From Siphlonurus alternatus (Eukaryota; Arthropoda; Insecta; Ephemeroptera; Siphlonuridae), in the NCBI GenBank assembly GCA_949825025.1, contig OX463781.1:29707192-29771191 (forward strand): a DNA stretch of 64,000 nucleotides, given 5' to 3'. This document shows, piece after piece, positions 42,670 to 53,479 of this stretch (positions are counted from its first letter, which is position 1; each line of letters starts with the position of its first letter). The position numbers and the translations under genes were made by a program. The notes under the pieces are model-generated. The model did not search any database and had not been told where the DNA came from. It saw nothing but the letters and a program-made list of their open reading frames with translations.

Positions 42670-42984
42670 ACTGGTGTCATTTTAGCAATAATTCATTCTT
42701 TATAAACTTCATTTATTTCAATTTTTATGTTCCTTGAATTGAAATATTTAATATTTCAAAATGTCATGTACTGTATAAATTTGCCTCAAGCAATCATGTC
42801 TTTTTAATAATCAATGTTGAATGACTGTATTACTAAATTTTTTTATGGTGCAACCTGACTTTTTGAAAATGTAATTGTTTGAGTAAATATAAATGCAGCA
42901 CTACAAGAAACTTAAATCATCCTATACAATAGAACACATTAGATCATTGATTGTACTCAACAGTTTTTGTCTTAAATTAATTAA

Positions 42985-42990
42985 AATAAA
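42985..42990 (+). terminator. FKBP46: Candidate poly(A) signal of the FKBP gene
   Basis: AATAAA about 320 bases after the stop codon. A second AATAAA-containing stretch lies near 43164, so the exact 3' end is uncertain. Confidence 0.5.
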
Positions 42991-43995
42991 ATGTCTGTGC
43001 TTTCGATTATAAACAATTTGAGCTACCGATGATCGGCAAACTAGATTTTAATAATTACCTCATTTGGAACATTAACAGTTTTGTTTTAATTATAAAAAAA
43101 CTGAAGTTTTTTTTCATTTGGCATTTATATCATGCTAATATTTTTTTTTCTCGCGTATTATGAAATAAAATAACCTTCTATAGTTCAGTGCATTTAATAC
43201 TGTTCCAATGATAGCCTGTACGTAATGGTTTTATATTTTATTAATTTTGGTGCGACAAATTGTGCTAATTTACAGTATAAAGCATTATATTATAGCTTCA
43301 TCTCGGAAAAACATTAAACATCATTACTTTGTATCCTTACTGTACATGTAGCCCTTGGTGCGTTGAGTGACACGTCTCAGGCCAGAGCACGAAACATTTT
43401 TAACGAGAATAAAACTATTAAAAGAAAAAAACTTCTCTTATTTCTTAATTGCATGGAGGAAATATAATTTATCCATGCTTAATTGTTAGTCATTGTGACC
43501 AGTGCCCTAGCTATTGCAGGGTTCAGTTAGGTGAAGGTGGTGTTAGTTAATTAACTTCAAAACAAATTTTCAATCTTAAAATAAATTTATTGTTTACTTA
43601 AAATAATCAATCAATCAATATTATTTTGATTTTTCAGTACAAGTTTTAGTCCTTCATTATTACAGTATGTAATATACAGTGTTGGCCATGAACGCGTTCA
43701 ATGAACGACGTTCATTGAACATGTTCATTTTTTCATGAACTGAACGTGAACGTCGTTCGATTTACAAAAAAAGAACTTGAACGTGAACATGTTCAATTTT
43801 TTAGCTTTGAACGTGAAATGAACGTACGTTCATACTTCGTTCTTATTTGACTGGTAAATGTTGTAAAAAAAAATCACAGATATTTTCTACTCTTCTCAGA
43901 GTTCTCAGTACATACAAAATGTTAAGGTTTAGAGAGGGAGGCAAGTCAATTTAAGAGGAGAGAGATACAGAGTCGTTTGAAATTGTCGACCCACC

Positions 43996-44001
<6 letters not shown>

Positions 44002-44051
<50 letters not shown>
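44002..44051. repeat. (TC)n microsatellite
   Basis: A pure 50-bp CT dinucleotide run inside the hAT-type element. Confidence 0.95.
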
Positions 44052-44052
<1 letters not shown>

Positions 44053-44214
44053 GCCATAAATACGGACAAAGAAACTAAAAAAAAAAAAAAAAAAATGTGT
44101 TAAAAGTTAAAAGCAATTATATCATAAACTTATTTGCGCTTCGTTGACTTTTTTAACATGGATGTTTTTAAAAATATTTTTAGTTTTTTTCTATTATACT
44201 AATGTTTTCTTTAA

Positions 44215-44572
44215 GGTAGGGATAATACGGATCAGTTGGCTCAATGCTAAAAAAATCCCATTCATAAAAATTATGAAAAAAAATTAAAATTTTCTCCTTA
44301 TTTACATCCCCTATCAATAGGTAAAATATCAGGTATACAAAAACGAGCTAGTTTTCGAGTTAATAATTTTTAAAGTTGACTTATTTAACATGGAAGTTCC
44401 ATTTCTCCATATTAAATTAGTCAACTTTAAAAACTTATAACTAAAAAACTAGCTCGTTTTTGTGTACCTGATGTTTTACCTACTGATAGGGGATGTAGAG
44501 GAGAACATTTTAAATTTTTTTCACAATTTTTATGAATGGGATTTTTTTAGCATTGGGCGTGTTACCTCTACC
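44215..44572. mobile_element. TTAA MITE family A, copy 5, nested in the hAT element
   Basis: TTAA at 44211-44214; right flank TTAT. The ends are GGTAGGGATAATACGGATCAG and GTGTTACCTCTACC. It is closest to copy 1 (23782-24146), which shares ATACGGATCAG and AAACGAGCTAGTTTTCGAG, so the two form a subfamily. Confidence 0.88.
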
Positions 44573-46381
44573 TTATTGATGGAAAAATGAGATTCAGAAT
44601 GCAGGTATTCTTGTAAATCTTCCCTAACTGTTGTAAAAGTCACATCTTTCGTGGCGGCGCACGGCCCGGCGGCTTCATAAAGGAGCCGCGTGGATGAAGA
44701 ATAGGAGGATATGGGTAGAAGATAAATTTTAGCTTCCTGATCACACAGTGAGATACCACTGCAATCTTCAACCCCCTTCCACCCTCTCTCCGTACGGGAC
44801 CTCCTAAGTAGGCCATCGTTGCCACTGCCAAACCAAGGTCAAAACACTAAGGGAAGATCTTAAGAAGAGGGGAACCCTCTACCCCTTCCCCTCTCCTTTC
44901 CCACCCCCAATCACCCCTCCCAAAGGTACACAGTTCAAACATCAGTCATGCAGTCTTTAGTTATACGAGAGGATGGATACGCATGAATCGACCATTTTTT
45001 TTTTTTTTTAAAAAAAGGTGCATTCATTTTTTTCATAACATGTGTAGAAAAATAACAAAGTGTAAAGTGTGTGTTCTGTGTTGTGGAGGTGATTATGTGA
45101 ATATTTAATATATAATTAAATACAAAAAGATTTTATCGACAAATAATAAGTCATAATAAAAATTAATAATGTAATCACTGATACCTCCGTAACACCAGAC
45201 TTGCCTGCAAGCTGTACGTGAGGCATATAAAAAATATTTCACATTCACATACGTTAATGAGGGTGATAAAAACTATATAAAGTGAAGTGCAAGCTCTGCA
45301 TACCGATAAATAAACAATATTCAACCGATAAAAAATCTGCAGTTATTTTGAAACGGCAAATTAAGTAAGTGATAATTTTTATTTGTTGTTGCTTTGTAAT
45401 GTTTCAGCGTAATTTTACATAAACAAATAATATCCACGGCGCGTTGTTGTTCAAAGGTTTACACGCTTATTAACATATATCTCTTAATTTGCAATAATTA
45501 TATCGCAAATTATTAATTTTTGAGTTATGCATTTCTGACGAATTCAGAGAGTAAATTCTAAATTATACAATAATTTCATATTAATTAATAAGTTATCATT
45601 TTCGTTGAAAAATTTTAAAAAAAATTTGTTATATGTTTTATTGGGTTACATAATATATATATATTTTTTTAAACAGTTTTATTAGTTAAAATGAGAATAC
45701 AGTCCTACCAAGGCTGGAAGCCTTATGAGTAGGTGCTGGTGTACAAATTACATTACATTGAGCTTTGCAGAAAATTAAAAAAAAAAATAGTAATAAATAA
45801 AAGGCTACATTATTTGTTAAAACTTTGAAACTTTTAAAACATTGATTAAAAAAAAAAAATGAACGATGAAATGAACGCGTTCATTTATAAAATGAACTAT
45901 GAACTGAACGCGTTCACTCTCACATTAATGAACATGAACATGAACTCGTTCAATTTTAGGGCGAATGAACATGAACTGAACGCGTTCGTTTCAAATACGA
46001 ACGTGGCCAACACTGGTAATATATTCAAAAGAATTGTTTATTTAGTTTTAGAAATGATTGAAATCCGTGGAGTTACATAAGTTAAAATTTATGATTACAA
46101 ATTTTCTCTTAATAAATGTATTTCAGTTTGAACTAAATGTTTAAATGCACATTTATGAATTCTGAATAACTAGTACAAATATCACAAAAATATTATGCCA
46201 GATGGACATAAACTATTATAATTATGTTTAAATAAATTCAACAAAATCATTAAATATCTTTTAACTTTTAATATTGAATATCTTTTAACTTTTAATATAA
46301 AAATCACTGCATCGTGATGCATCAATGCCAAGAAAGGCTAGACCTGTGACATAGTTAAATGAATATTATGAATTTTAAATT

Positions 46382-46558
46382 ATATTGTCTCTTGTCCGGA
46401 ATAATGAGCTATCTGCTTGCCTCGATTTCGTTAATAATGAAACATCTGTTATTTTAGCTAGGTGAGTGCAATAATAAGTTGTAAATAATTATAACAAAGT
46501 TCATTTTTGCGCTCACCAGAAATAGAAGATAGCTCATTATTCCGGACAAGGGACAATA
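46382..46558. mobile_element. Palindromic repeat E, copy 3 (best copy)
   Basis: The arms ATTGTCTCTTGTCCGGAATA, then ATGAGCTATCTGC, have their complement in ...ATAGCTCATTATTCCGGACAAGGGACAAT. About 177 bp, noncoding. Related fragments lie at 30785-31000 and 37681-37745. Confidence 0.8.
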
Positions 46559-46824
46559 TGTAATAAGTGTGTGGGCCCTATCACTTAATTGTGTGTTCGT
46601 CGTTAATAGGTATTACGCACTTTGGAGGAAATAGTATCTGTAGTAAATTGCAACACTCGGAACAACCCAATCGGTGTCTCAACTATCAGTATATTTATCA
46701 TTGGATGTATGTGTATTTACTTTCTGTAGGTAATGATTGTAGACACAAACTTATTGTTAGTTACCTTTTACAGTGAACTGAAATAATTATAAAAATTGAA
46801 AGAAACCCATGCTGTGATTGGAAA

Positions 46825-47150
46825 ACAATGGAGTACCAACCTCAATTTTTTTTATTTTTTATTGCAGAAATGGATAGAGGGTGCAAAGTTATGCTACTTT
46901 GATTTTTTTTTCAGATTTTGTAGAGCCCGGCAACTGTTTTTAAAAAATTATTGAAAGTGCAGAAAAAGTGCCGCCTCTCTTAATAAAAGATAGGACCCAA
47001 AAGGAACGTGGATTCGAACCCGACCTCACCAAAACTTTTTAGCACTACTTCCCGGTCCCTAAAAAATCTGCAAAAAATCAGAGTAACATAACTTTTCATC
47101 CTCTATCCATTTCTGCTATAAAAAAAATTTAGGTTGATACTCCATTAAAG
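46825..47150. mobile_element. Palindromic repeat F, copy 1
   Basis: The ends AATGGAGTACCAACCTCAAT and ATTTAGGTTGATACTCCATT are inverted. The inner arms share GCAGAAATGGATAGAGGGTG and GTTATGCTACTTTGATTTTT with complements. It is clearly related to the element at 61109-61438 and more distantly to 47320-47655. Confidence 0.8.
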
Positions 47151-47319
47151 GGCTCTCAGAAATAAATATAAAATAATACTCTTCTGTCTGATTTGAGACA
47201 ATTAATAATAATTAAATTAATGTTGGCAATTTCAGCATAAATAAGTTAAAATTGAGAATATTTTAATTAAGTGCCTTCCCTGGAACCTATAAATTAATAA
47301 ATAGCAGTGGTAAATTTGG

Positions 47320-47655
47320 AATGAGATATTAGAATGTGAAAATTTTAGTGGCTTAATCGAAAAAGGGGTAAACATATTGTGCTGTGAATTTTTTCAGATT
47401 TTTCTGAGACTGGGGACTATTTTTAAAAAATTATTAAAAGCCTATTTTATGACGTCACGGGCGGCACTGCCCTATCCTTTTCTATCCTTTTTCTTAAGGA
47501 GTGCCGCCCGTGACGTCATCAAAATAGACTTTCAATAATTTTTTAAAAATAGTTCCCAGTTTAAAAAAAATCGGAAAAAATTCACAGTACCATATTTTTA
47601 CCCCTTCTTTTGATTAAGCCACTAAAATTTTCACATTCTAATAACTCATTGCTTC
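47320..47655. mobile_element. Palindromic repeat F-like, copy 2
   Basis: The arms ATTAGAATGTGAAAATTTTAG, GTGGCTTAATCGAAAA and CAGATTTTTCTGAGACTGGG have complements on the right. The centre is GCGGCACTGCCC...GGAGTGCCGCCC, flanked by TGACGTCA-like GACGTCAC. It resembles repeat F in the region AGATTTTTNTGAGAC...ATTATTNAAAG. Confidence 0.75.
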
Positions 47656-47732
47656 AAGAATGTACAGGTTAAAAAATACCAAGGCCACTGATTACACCCT
47701 GTTTTTCTAATGTGTAGAAAAACTTATAAAAT

Positions 47733-47738
47733 TTTAAT
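47733..47738 (-). terminator. Candidate variant poly(A) signal ATTAAA of the MXRA7-like gene
   Basis: The minus strand reads ATTAAA about 80 bases after the stop codon; a common functional variant. No AATAAA is closer. Confidence 0.4.
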
Positions 47739-47814
47739 TTAAGTTAGAGACCGCTGCTCCATTAATTGTGCTAGTTTGATTTGTCGTCTTTGCCAGGATG
47801 ATTCAGTGAGGCGG

Positions 47815-50800
47815 TCAGCTCCTGTAGAGCCGCAGCTGCTCTTGCATCTCGGTCTTGGAGTTCAGCATGAACTTATCCTCCTGTTCTCTCAGCAGCTCCC
47901 AGATGGCCTCCAGCTGCTGGGCCTCAGTCCTGCAAGCATAATCAACCATAAACTCAGAGCTTCTACTACACAATGTCTATGTTTGAACCCCTTTAGAAAG
48001 TTGGCAAAGAGTTTTCCATCCTATAGATGTCATAATATTGATGTATTGTTTGAACAAATCAAAATTATGGCATTATTGATGATGGAATTTTTAAAGGCTA
48101 GTAATCTGTATCAGGTGTATGTAGGTATGAAGAAGGGAAGTTGACCTTCCCCGATAGTTCAAGGATTATTGTCACTGGTCTTAGGAAATGGTAAATCACT
48201 CCAATTTTTTCAGCATTGCATAGAGAAAAAATAAATAAAAATTTTAATGCAATAAAAACCACCTAAATTCAGTGCCAATATTTTTTAAATCGAGATATAA
48301 AAAACGCATGTTATCAAATGCAAATTTCTATCTCCGTAATGGTACAGAATAATGTATTCACATTTTAGCTTAAAAAACAATAATTATTTTAAATAGAATT
48401 ATGATGAAATAATAATTATATTTTACCATTTACTTTTTGAGTTACAAGCCTTCATAAAAACTGCACAACTCGGCAACTTTGCTCTTAGCTTAAAGGCGGA
48501 TTTCCATGGAGCGTGGAAAGCGAGAAAATCGCGTGCCATAGCCAATCAGAGGCTCGGAATTTCCTCGCCTTGCGGGGAGCGTTTCTTTGCCAACATGGCT
48601 ACCATACGAGATTGAAGCAAGTGCGCTTTTCTCGCGCCGCCAAGCCCCGCTCGACATCGCTCCATGGAAATGCACCTTAACTGGATGGGATAACAATGTT
48701 GCCAAGTTGTCAAAAAACAACTTTACACTTTTTAGCAAAAAAAAAAAAAACAACATCGCGGTCATGAGCAGCCATTTTGACTAGTGAGTCAAAACAGAGT
48801 ACAACTATTTACGACTCGTATTTAAATGTTTTTTAATGTTTGCAAGCATGATGGATGAATAAAATACACGATGAAGTGTTTAAAGCGATTCATTTTATTA
48901 AATAAACACATTTTATTTTGCTGATCATTGCTTTCCTAATATTGCTTTTTCTTGTCACTCATATGTATTGCGTATGAAAAGAAGATGGCAGCGCATAAAA
49001 GAAAGATGGCGGAACTTCCGGTGACAATAATCGTTAATTGCTCGGAGTAATTTTTTACACATGGAACTAAAAAATGAAATTCATACAGTAATTATTTTAT
49101 TGCTCCTCACAATAATAATAACTGCTCATTTTCAAATTATTTAAACCTGTTCTTAAAATACAGTATAATATATTTCCCGGCAGGCATTTAAGGGGATCGA
49201 AGGTAACAGGCCTAATAAAAAAAAAAAAAAAATCCCTCACATGAAAATTATGAAAAAAAAAAAAATTATATTAAAATGTTCTCCACATTCCCTATCAGTA
49301 GCTAATACATATATCATCAGGTATACAAATCCGAGCTAGTTTTTAAGTTATGAATTTGTGTACCTGATTTTTAGCTACTGATAGGGGATGTAGAGGAGAA
49401 AAAATGAATTTTTTTCATATTTAATGCGAGAGATTTTTTTTTTTAACATTAAGCGTGTTACCTTACCCTTAATTAATGCGGACATGCACACGATGGATAT
49501 TAATATATAACTTACCGTTTTTCCAGTTCAATCTGCTCATCATTGTAATCATCTCCATGCAGATGTTTCAGCAAGGCTTTTTGTTTGGCAGCTTTGATCT
49601 TACCCACTACTCCTCCAAACTCCCCAGACACTAAAGGTGTTTGCTTATCTTGTAAGTCATCCTAAAAATTGCCAAAACAACCTTACACACAGCCCTATAA
49701 TCTGATACTATAGGACTAGGAGTGTAGCGAGTACAGATAAATTGAAAGCTGCTTACAGAAAAAAGTGGATTATTTTCACAATGGATTTAATCACGGGGAA
49801 CAGCTCAGCTTTTATATTTTCATTGCTTTATATTGAAGATATCAAACCTAATATTTTAACTTTTTAGCAAGAGCAACAATAGCATACACATTTTTTTTTC
49901 TCTCTTTAGAGGGTCAATTATATCACGCTCACGCCTTACAGCAATGATTTGAGGAGGCATGGCATGACATCATTGTGTTTTAATTTTAATACACTAGCTG
50001 TATTATTATCATTTACTGTGCTCAAGAGAAGGTGATAATTTTCTGTGTACAAAATTATGTTTGACATCATCAATAATGCTTTAAGAATGTAAAAGCTGAA
50101 GCTGTTTCCTTTAAAGTTTACTGTAGTGTTACTTCGCATGCAGATCTTAAAAAAGGGGGGGGGGACAGGGGTGATTGCTTATCCCAATAGAGGGTTTATA
50201 TTCCAAGGTGCTTCCGTTGCCCAAAATCTAACATATAAAGGCATAGTATAATTATGTCAAGAATAATGAAGGCAGCTATGCTTAATTAAAAAATCCTAGG
50301 AAATTATAGGTTTATGTTACAGCAAGTATTACCTTATAATATATATAGTTTTTTTTTCTGTACTCTGTACCATGCAATGCTTATTACTTTTGACGTTAAT
50401 TATGTATATAAATATGACCAAATAAGTTTGAGTACAGTAAAACATTGAAACATATACATACGTAATTATAATTATTCAAAATATTAATATATTCACTGTA
50501 AGCTATATAATATATCTTCTATGGTGTCTGAAACCCCCCTTTTTTTAAGGGTAAGATAACACGAACAATCAATTGTTGTTGATTAACACGTTTAAACCTT
50601 AGCAACCTCATAATAATTCTGAATTTATTTTGAGAGACAATTCTTAGCACCAAAAAAATGTGGAAAAAATTTCAAAACAATTTTTAAAGTTGACTAATTT
50701 AACACGGGATTTCCATTTCTCCATGTTAAAGTAGTCAACTTTAAAATTTCATAACTCAAAAACTAGATCGAATTTGTATACCTGATATTTTAGCTACTGA

Positions 50801-52768
50801 TAGGGGGTGTAGAGGAGAACATTTTAAATTTTTTTCAGAATTTTTGTGTGAGGGATTTTTTTTAACATTGGTGGCGTTACCTTACCCTTAAATGAATTTT
50901 TTAAATTTTCAGTATAGGGCTTCCCATGGAGACCGAAACTAAAAAATTAATTCAAAAAAATTGGATCGTCCGATTGTTTTGAAATTTTCTCCATATTTTT
51001 TTAATGCCAAGAACTGTCTCTCAAAAGAAATTCAGAATCATTATGAGGTTGCTAAGGTTTACATGTTAATCAAATGGGACTAACAACAATCGATTGTTCG
51101 TGTTATCTTACCCTTAAATGAATTTTTTAAATTTTCAGTATAGGGCTTTCCCATGGAGACCTAAACTAAGAAATTAATTTAAAAAAATTGGATCGTCCGA
51201 TTGTTTTGAAATTTTTTTTCTACAATTTTTTGGTACTAAGAACTGTCTCTCAAAAAAAAAAAAAAAAAAAAATCAGAATTATTATGAGGTTGCTAAGGTT
51301 TACATGTTAATCAAATGGGACCAGTGGCGTAACTACAAAATGTGGGCCCAGGGGCTGAAGGCAGGTTTGGGCCCCTTCGCCGCGAAGCGGCGGCTTCGAA
51401 GGGGGGGTAGGGGTATGATCCCCGCCAGAGGCGAATTTTTTTTAGAAAATGCGGGCGTGACAATATTTTTTTTATTAAGAAAATTACATATTTTAATGCA
51501 ATTAGATTATTCGCTCAATATTTATCTTATTAATTTATGAATGCATTGCAGATCCGAAATATTTTGCATTCAACGCATAATGTCACGTTTTATGCAGCAA
51601 TCGGCAATTTTAAAGCAAAAATAAAAAACTCAGTATGGTGAACTGTAAAAAAATAAAAATTGATTAGTTATTTTAATCTACTATAACATAAATTACGAAT
51701 TAACATGAATGGTATACTATCACATAAAAAATGTCTATAATGTAAGCACAAAATGTTGAATTATTAGAGGCTACGATTATTTGAATTGCAGCTGCACACG
51801 CGTGCTTCGACGACATGGTGAACTGAATTTGGGGTGGTTCGCTATTGTTCTCCCCATCCCCAAGTGATGATGATATTAATGATAATGCTTGCTCCCAGTC
51901 TTCATATTTTGTGACAAATATTTAAAACCTTTTGTTTACATACATGGGGAAAAAAATAATAAATTATGCCTAGTTTAAAAAATTATTTATTATTGTTATT
52001 TTTTGTCACTCTCAATTGAAAATCAACGAGTTTAACAGAAAAGGCCCCCTGTGATGACCGGGCCCGGAGCCCCCTCTGTAGTTACGCCACTGAATGGGAC
52101 TACAATTTAACAATTGATTGTTTGTGTTATCTTACCCTTAATTAATACCTGCATAATGTACTGCATGTTCTGGCTAGGTTAAATGTCACTCCCATTTAAT
52201 TTTCATTGCATGTGTTAGCATGAAGAGCCCTAGACTGAATTAGCTCGCCCAATGTTAATTTACGACAGTAGACCTCACAAATACAAGGAATTAATGTTGA
52301 TTAAATGTGAAGCTTTTATAGGCACACTAGCTACAGAGAAGTTGGTCCTAATTTAAAATATGGTTCATAAACCAATAAAACCAAAACTTGGTACTATATA
52401 ATATTTCGACCCTCATAGGGTAAAATATAATATGCAGCTTCTTACTGTTCTCGAGCTTCCGAACCTACAAATACATTTTTCCATAGAGCTTGACCATGTA
52501 TGTTTTTCATATATATATTAGGATAATTAAAATAGCCTTGAAAAACATACATGGTCAAGCTCAATGCAGCTTATTTTAATACAAGAGCATGCAGACAAAC
52601 CTCATTTTCTATTTCTGCTGAGTGAAGATCAGTTACTGCACTTGCAAATACATCAAATTTATGATAGAAAAGTGTTGCAATTAATGCTAGTACCGATATA
52701 AGTACTGAAAATATATAAACTGGCGATAAATTATAAACATAAATTGGAAAATTTTCACTCCATGACAT
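47815..52768 (-). CDS. MXRA7: MXRA7-like single-pass membrane protein
   Basis: Join on the minus strand: 52768-52601, 49661-49516, 47929-47815. This gives 142 aa with GT-AG junctions and matching phases. Exon 1 has a short lumenal or extracellular N-terminus (MSWSENFPIYVYN), then a hydrophobic segment of about 23 residues (~14-36, VYIFSVLISVLALIATLFY), then a polar cytoplasmic stretch. Exon 2 encodes GEFGGVVGKIKAAKQKALLK followed by an acidic HLHGDDYNDEQIELEKR. Exon 3 encodes TEAQQLEAIWELLREQEDKF, then MLNSKTEMQEQLRLYRS. The C-terminal pattern Q-L-x-A-I-(W/F)-x-L-(L/M)-(R/K)-(E/D)-x-x-x-x-F...(M/V)QEQLRLY matches vertebrate matrix-remodelling-associated protein 7, whose molecular role is poorly known. 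Vertebrate MXRA7 has a longer acidic/proline-rich middle that is absent here. The ATG is the first in the exon. Homology is by motif recognition, not alignment. Confidence 0.72.
48494..48677. mobile_element. Harbinger-like MITE, 184 bp, TAA target duplication
   Basis: TAA at 48491-48493 and 48678-48680 flanks inverted ends AGGCGGATTTCCATGGAGCG and CGCTCCATGGAAATGCACCT. GC-rich interior with no transposase. It sits in intron 2 of the MXRA7-like gene. Confidence 0.85.
49192..49468. mobile_element. TTAA MITE family A, copy 6 (MXRA7-like intron 2)
   Basis: TTAA at 49188-49191 and 49469-49472. The left end is diverged (GGGGATCGAAGGTAACAGGCC) and the right end is regular (GTGTTACCTTACCC). The arms carry ATATCATCAGGTATACAAAT and complement. 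277 bp, with the central hairpin shortened as in copy 4. Confidence 0.85.
50549..51113. mobile_element. Chimeric TTAA MITE: family B with family A segment
   Basis: Begins as family B after TTAA (50545-50548): GGGTAAGATAACACGAAC. Near 50685 it switches to the right half of family A (AAAGTTGACTAATTTAACA through GTGGCGTTACCTTACCC, TTAA 50888-50891). It then resumes as family B right half, ending GTTCGTGTTATCTTACCC before TTAA (51114-51117). Nested insertion followed by deletion, or recombination between hairpins, would explain it. Confidence 0.8.
51118..52137. mobile_element. Family B right-half copy interrupted by a hAT-type element
   Basis: Starts AATGAATTTTTTAAATTTTC directly after a TTAA, exactly where the previous chimera resumes. 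It runs through the family B right arm, is split by the 771-bp insertion at 51322-52092, and ends GTTTGTGTTATCTTACCC before TTAA (52138-52141). Confidence 0.8.
51322..52092. mobile_element. hAT-type nonautonomous element, 771 bp, nested
   Basis: An exact 8-bp duplication AATGGGAC flanks it at 51314-51321 and 52093-52100. Removing the element and one duplication restores the continuous family B sequence, proving insertion. The ends are CAGTGGCGTAACTACA and TGTAGTTACGCCACTG, a typical hAT terminus. The subterminal parts are GC-rich (GGGCCCAGGGGC, GGGCCCGGAGCCCCC) and the interior is AT-rich with no transposase. Confidence 0.95.
52487..52563. repeat. Short hairpin in MXRA7-like intron 1
   Basis: AGAGCTTGACCATGTATGTTTTTC and its inverse GAAAAACATACATGGTCAAGCTC are separated by about 30 bp. 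It lies just downstream of the first 5' splice site. Confidence 0.85.
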
Positions 52769-53035
52769 TCTTTCTAACTAAAATTTGTCTAGAGCAAACC
52801 AACTTCTAAATGAAAACGAAAAGACCTGTGGAAATGAAAACCAGCTGATTCTCTCATCAGCTGACTGTAACAGAATTATAAATACAGAGATAACCCAAAG
52901 TACACAAACGAAAGCAAATTCAAGCCAAATATATTATTGGAGTGATAAGTAAATAAAAAAGACTACAATTAAGTGCTAAATTAGGAAATTAAAAAAAGTT
53001 TAAAATTAGAGATTAATATTAACATCAAGTTGTGA

Positions 53036-53041
53036 TTTATT
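53036..53041 (-). terminator. exu: Poly(A) signal AATAAA of exuperantia
   Basis: On the minus strand AATAAA lies about 440 bases after the exu stop codon and about 270 bases upstream of the MXRA7-like start codon. Confidence 0.55.
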
Positions 53042-53065
53042 ACAATAGTTTACAGCTTGTGAAAT

Positions 53066-53297
53066 ACTTTACAATCACGTACATTACTCTTCATGTACAG
53101 TTGAAATTTACAATAACATCTCCAAATAAAGGAAAAAATAAATGAAAACAATGTAGTCTCTATAAGTAAGTTGAATCTCAGACTTTACAATCACATTTAC
53201 TCTTCATGTACAGTTGAAATTTACAATAATTTCTCCAAATAAAGGAAAAAATAAATGAAAACAATGTAGTCTCTATAAGTAAATTGAATCTCAGACT
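53066..53297. repeat. 116-bp tandem duplication in the exu 3' UTR
   Basis: Two copies (53066-53181 and 53182-53297) differ by only a few bases. Each contains TCTTCATGTACAGTTGAAAT and AAACAATGTAGTCTCTATAA. In exu mRNA orientation it lies between the stop codon and the poly(A) signal. Confidence 0.93.
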
Positions 53298-53479
53298 ATA
53301 AGAAACAACTAATAGTTAAAGCTTTTATCAGTTAATTATTTCAAACGATACAATTCAAGCAATTAGTAAAAATGATTAACTAACAGCAAGCACAAGCCGG
53401 GATCTTGCCTGACATCCAAATCCATCTGTATCCATAGGTGTATCTTGTCATGCAGAAACAACTTCCAGCACGATGCAAT

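Larger units (their letters stand above)
43677..46015. mobile_element. hAT-type nonautonomous element, 2.34 kb
   Basis: An exact 8-bp duplication GTAATATA flanks the unit at 43669-43676 and 46016-46023. The ends are CAGTGTTGGCCA and TGGCCAACACTG, classic for hAT. The outer ~150 bp on both sides is packed with variants of GAACGCGTTC, TGAACATGTTCA and ATGAACGTGAAC, most likely transposase-binding repeats. The interior holds a nested family A MITE (44215-44572), a (TC)n tract (44002-44051), a GC-richer block of unknown origin at ~44640-44940 and AT-rich filler. No frame resembles a hAT transposase. It lies between the FKBP and MXRA7-like genes. Confidence 0.93.

Noticed and set aside
43677..46015. 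A hAT transposase inside the 2.34-kb element
   Set aside because: No frame of adequate length and no RNase-H-like or hATC dimerisation motif; the longest frames are AT-rich noise or end-repeat translations.
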